DNA from: an uncultured Oscillochloris sp.
GTDB taxonomy: Bacteria; Chloroflexota; Chloroflexia; Chloroflexales; Chloroflexaceae
DNA length: 6,403 bases
NCBI GenBank assembly: GCA_903877945.1
Contig: CAIRFY010000117.1
Coordinates: forward strand, 1 to 6,403
Reading direction: 5' to 3'
This document shows, piece by piece, positions 5,265-6,403 of the stretch (positions are counted from its first letter, which is position 1; every line of letters begins with the position of its first letter). The notes under the pieces were generated by a model that searched no databases, was not told where the DNA came from, and saw nothing but the letters and a program-made list of their open reading frames with translations. A program made the translations under genes and the position numbers.

Positions 5265-5281
5265 GGGGGTCAACGGCCCCC
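5265..5281. repeat. G/C hairpin in the CDF leader
   Basis: GGGGG (5265-5269) can pair with CCCCC (5277-5281) across a 7-base loop. It lies between the thiolase terminator and the CDF start, 16 bases before the ATG. No T-run follows, so it is not a terminator. It may influence translation of the CDF gene, which has no visible Shine-Dalgarno sequence, or be incidental. Confidence 0.3.
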
Positions 5282-5297
5282 AGATTCCTACTGAACT

Positions 5298-6209
5298 ATG
5301 ACAATACCACAATCACGATCATCGCTGACCCGCTTCGCCTGGCTCTCCATCGCCGCAGCCGTCGTCACCATCGGCCTCAAAGCCGGAGCTTACCTTGTCA
5401 CCGGCTCGATTGGACTGCTCTCCGACGCCCTGGAGTCAGTGGTGAACCTGGTTGCGGCTATCGTCGCCCTGGTGGTGCTGACGGTGGTCGCCCGCCCGCC
5501 CGACGAGGATCACGCCTACGGTCACGACAAAGCCGAGTACTTCTCCAGTGGCGTCGAGGGTGCCCTGATCCTGGTGGCCGCCGCCAGCATCGCCTACGCC
5601 GCCATCGGTCGTCTGCTCGACCCGAAATCGATTGAGTCGGCTGGCCTGGGCCTGGCGATTTCTATTGGTGCCTCGGCGATTAACTTTGCGGTGGCCCGCG
5701 TCCTTATGCAGGCCGGACGCCATTATCACTCGATCACCCTAGAGGCAGACTCGCACCATCTGATGACCGATGTCTGGACTTCGGTGGGCGTCGTTATCGG
5801 CGTGTCCCTGGTTGCCCTTACCGGGTGGGATCTGCTCGATCCGATCATTGCCCTCATCGTCGCCGCCAATATCGTCTGGACGGGGGTACGCATTCTCCAG
5901 CAATCGGCCCTCGGCCTGCTCGACACCGCCCTGCCCGCCGATGAGCGCCAGCAGGTGGTTGCTGTGCTTACCCGCTACGTTGCCAGCGAGGGCGTCGAGT
6001 ACCACGCCCTGCGCACCCGTCAGGCCGCATCGCGCCGCTTCGTCTCAGTTCACATTCTGGTGCCCGGCTCATGGACAGTGCAACACGGACATAAACTCCT
6101 GGATCAACTCGAACAGGATGTACGCGCCGCTCTGCCCAACACCACGATCTTCACCCACCTTGAGCCAATTGAAGACCCCGCATCTTTTGCTGACCAGACG
6201 CTTGATTAG
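5298..6209 (+). CDS. Cation diffusion facilitator (CDF) family metal efflux protein
   Basis: A 303-residue membrane transporter of the CDF family (ZitB/YiiP type) that exchanges divalent metals such as Zn, Fe, Co or Mn for protons. Six membrane helices are expected at about 12-35, 39-64, 85-107, 115-137, 157-178 and 180-200, then a cytoplasmic C-terminal domain (about 210-290) of the metallochaperone-like fold used for dimerisation. Family marks are YGHDKAE at 74-80 after helix 2 and the helix-5 metal site HHLMTD (H154, D158). Helix 2 reads SDALESVVN (42-50), so the two site-A positions are E46 and N50 instead of the usual His/Asp and Asp. The metal therefore cannot be called from the motif. 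No histidine-rich loop is seen. ATG at 5298 lacks a clear Shine-Dalgarno sequence and no promoter was recognised in 5256-5297, although the preceding terminator implies separate transcription. No convincing terminator follows. Confidence 0.92.
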   Translation: MTIPQSRSSLTRFAWLSIAAAVVTIGLKAGAYLVTGSIGLLSDALESVVNLVAAIVALVVLTVVARPPDEDHAYGHDKAEYFSSGVEGALILVAAASIAYAAIGRLLDPKSIESAGLGLAISIGASAINFAVARVLMQAGRHYHSITLEADSHHLMTDVWTSVGVVIGVSLVALTGWDLLDPIIALIVAANIVWTGVRILQQSALGLLDTALPADERQQVVAVLTRYVASEGVEYHALRTRQAASRRFVSVHILVPGSWTVQHGHKLLDQLEQDVRAALPNTTIFTHLEPIEDPASFADQTLD

Positions 6210-6246
6210 GAATGTCTCATCACCTTAGGCGTGTTTCAATCTAGCG

Positions 6247-6403
6247 TGACAATTCAGCGACGAAACGATGACGCGGTGAGGCGTATCCGTCGCGGTTGCC
6301 GTGGGGGTTGACAATTCAGCGACGAAACGATGACGCGGTGAGGCGTATCCGTCGCGGTTGCCGTGGGGGTTGACAATTCAGCGACGAAACGATGACGCGG
6401 TGA
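6247..6403. repeat. 62-bp perfect tandem repeat, at least 2.5 copies
   Basis: Copies start at 6247, 6309 and 6371. The first two are identical over all 62 bases; the third is identical for its 33 visible bases before the window ends. The base just left of 6247 breaks the repeat, so this is its true left edge, 37 bases after the CDF stop. Each unit begins TGACAATTC and carries an internal inverted repeat (GCGACG 6257-6262 with CGTCGC 6288-6293, and ACGC 6271-6274 with GCGT 6281-6284 inside it). The period is not a multiple of three and every plus frame meets a stop, so it does not encode a repeat protein there. The total copy number is unknown. Confidence 0.95.

Noticed and set aside
5265..5281. 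Second terminator before the CDF gene
   Set aside because: The short G5/C5 stem has no following T-run.
5254..5282. Promoter for the CDF gene starting at TTGACT
   Set aside because: At 16-18 base spacing the -10 position is C-rich (CCCCC), so there is no usable -10.
6233..6240. GTTTCAAT as the start of a CRISPR repeat
   Set aside because: Only about eight bases resemble common repeats, and it occurs once with no second copy.
6247..6403. CRISPR array
   Set aside because: The whole 62-base period is identical between copies, so there are no variable spacers, and no cas genes are present.

Overview
The window reads as a GC-rich bacterial chromosome segment with six intact protein genes and no sign of a phage, insertion sequence or CRISPR locus. 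The mix suggests a Chloroflexota bacterium (Chloroflexus/Roseiflexus-like): a DUF92 prenyl-phosphate-kinase-like membrane protein, a Thr/Pro-rich LysM lipoprotein, a CoxG-like SRPBCC protein, dispersed intergenic repeats and a minisatellite. That placement is an inference from style and gene content; no marker gene in the window proves it.

Layout, left to right. Bases 1-214 carry no convincing gene; they look like a mosaic of intergenic repeat debris. An AT-rich stretch (215-290) follows, with a near-consensus sigma-70 promoter whose -10 box is covered by a TTAG-N6-CTAA dyad. This drives an FTR1-family iron permease (325-1800) with a duplicated extracytoplasmic helical domain. A strong bidirectional terminator (about 1811-1865) separates it from two minus-strand genes read towards it: a DUF92 membrane protein (1868-2692) and, upstream of it, an SRPBCC/CoxG-like protein (2782-3261). 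The DUF92 gene has its own extended -10 promoter in the gap, plus a leader with a dyad and a tiny open frame whose stop overlaps the DUF92 start.

A divergent control region (about 3262-3467) separates these from plus-strand genes. Two back-to-back candidate -35 boxes form a perfect 9-bp inverted repeat there. A LysM-domain lipoprotein (3468-3917) and an acetyl-CoA acetyltransferase-type thiolase (4002-5183) follow and may be co-transcribed. A hairpin terminator (5210-5255) ends that unit. A cation diffusion facilitator (5298-6209) comes next. The window runs off inside a 62-bp perfect tandem repeat that starts at 6247.

The genes do not form one pathway. Two concern metals (an importer candidate at the left, an efflux candidate at the right), one may concern isoprenoid salvage, one acyl-CoA chemistry, and one the cell envelope. 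I see no clear new multi-gene system. The observations most worth a second look are the possible metalloregulator operator, the duplicated FTR1 ectodomain, the DUF92 leader, the non-standard CDF metal site and the tandem array.
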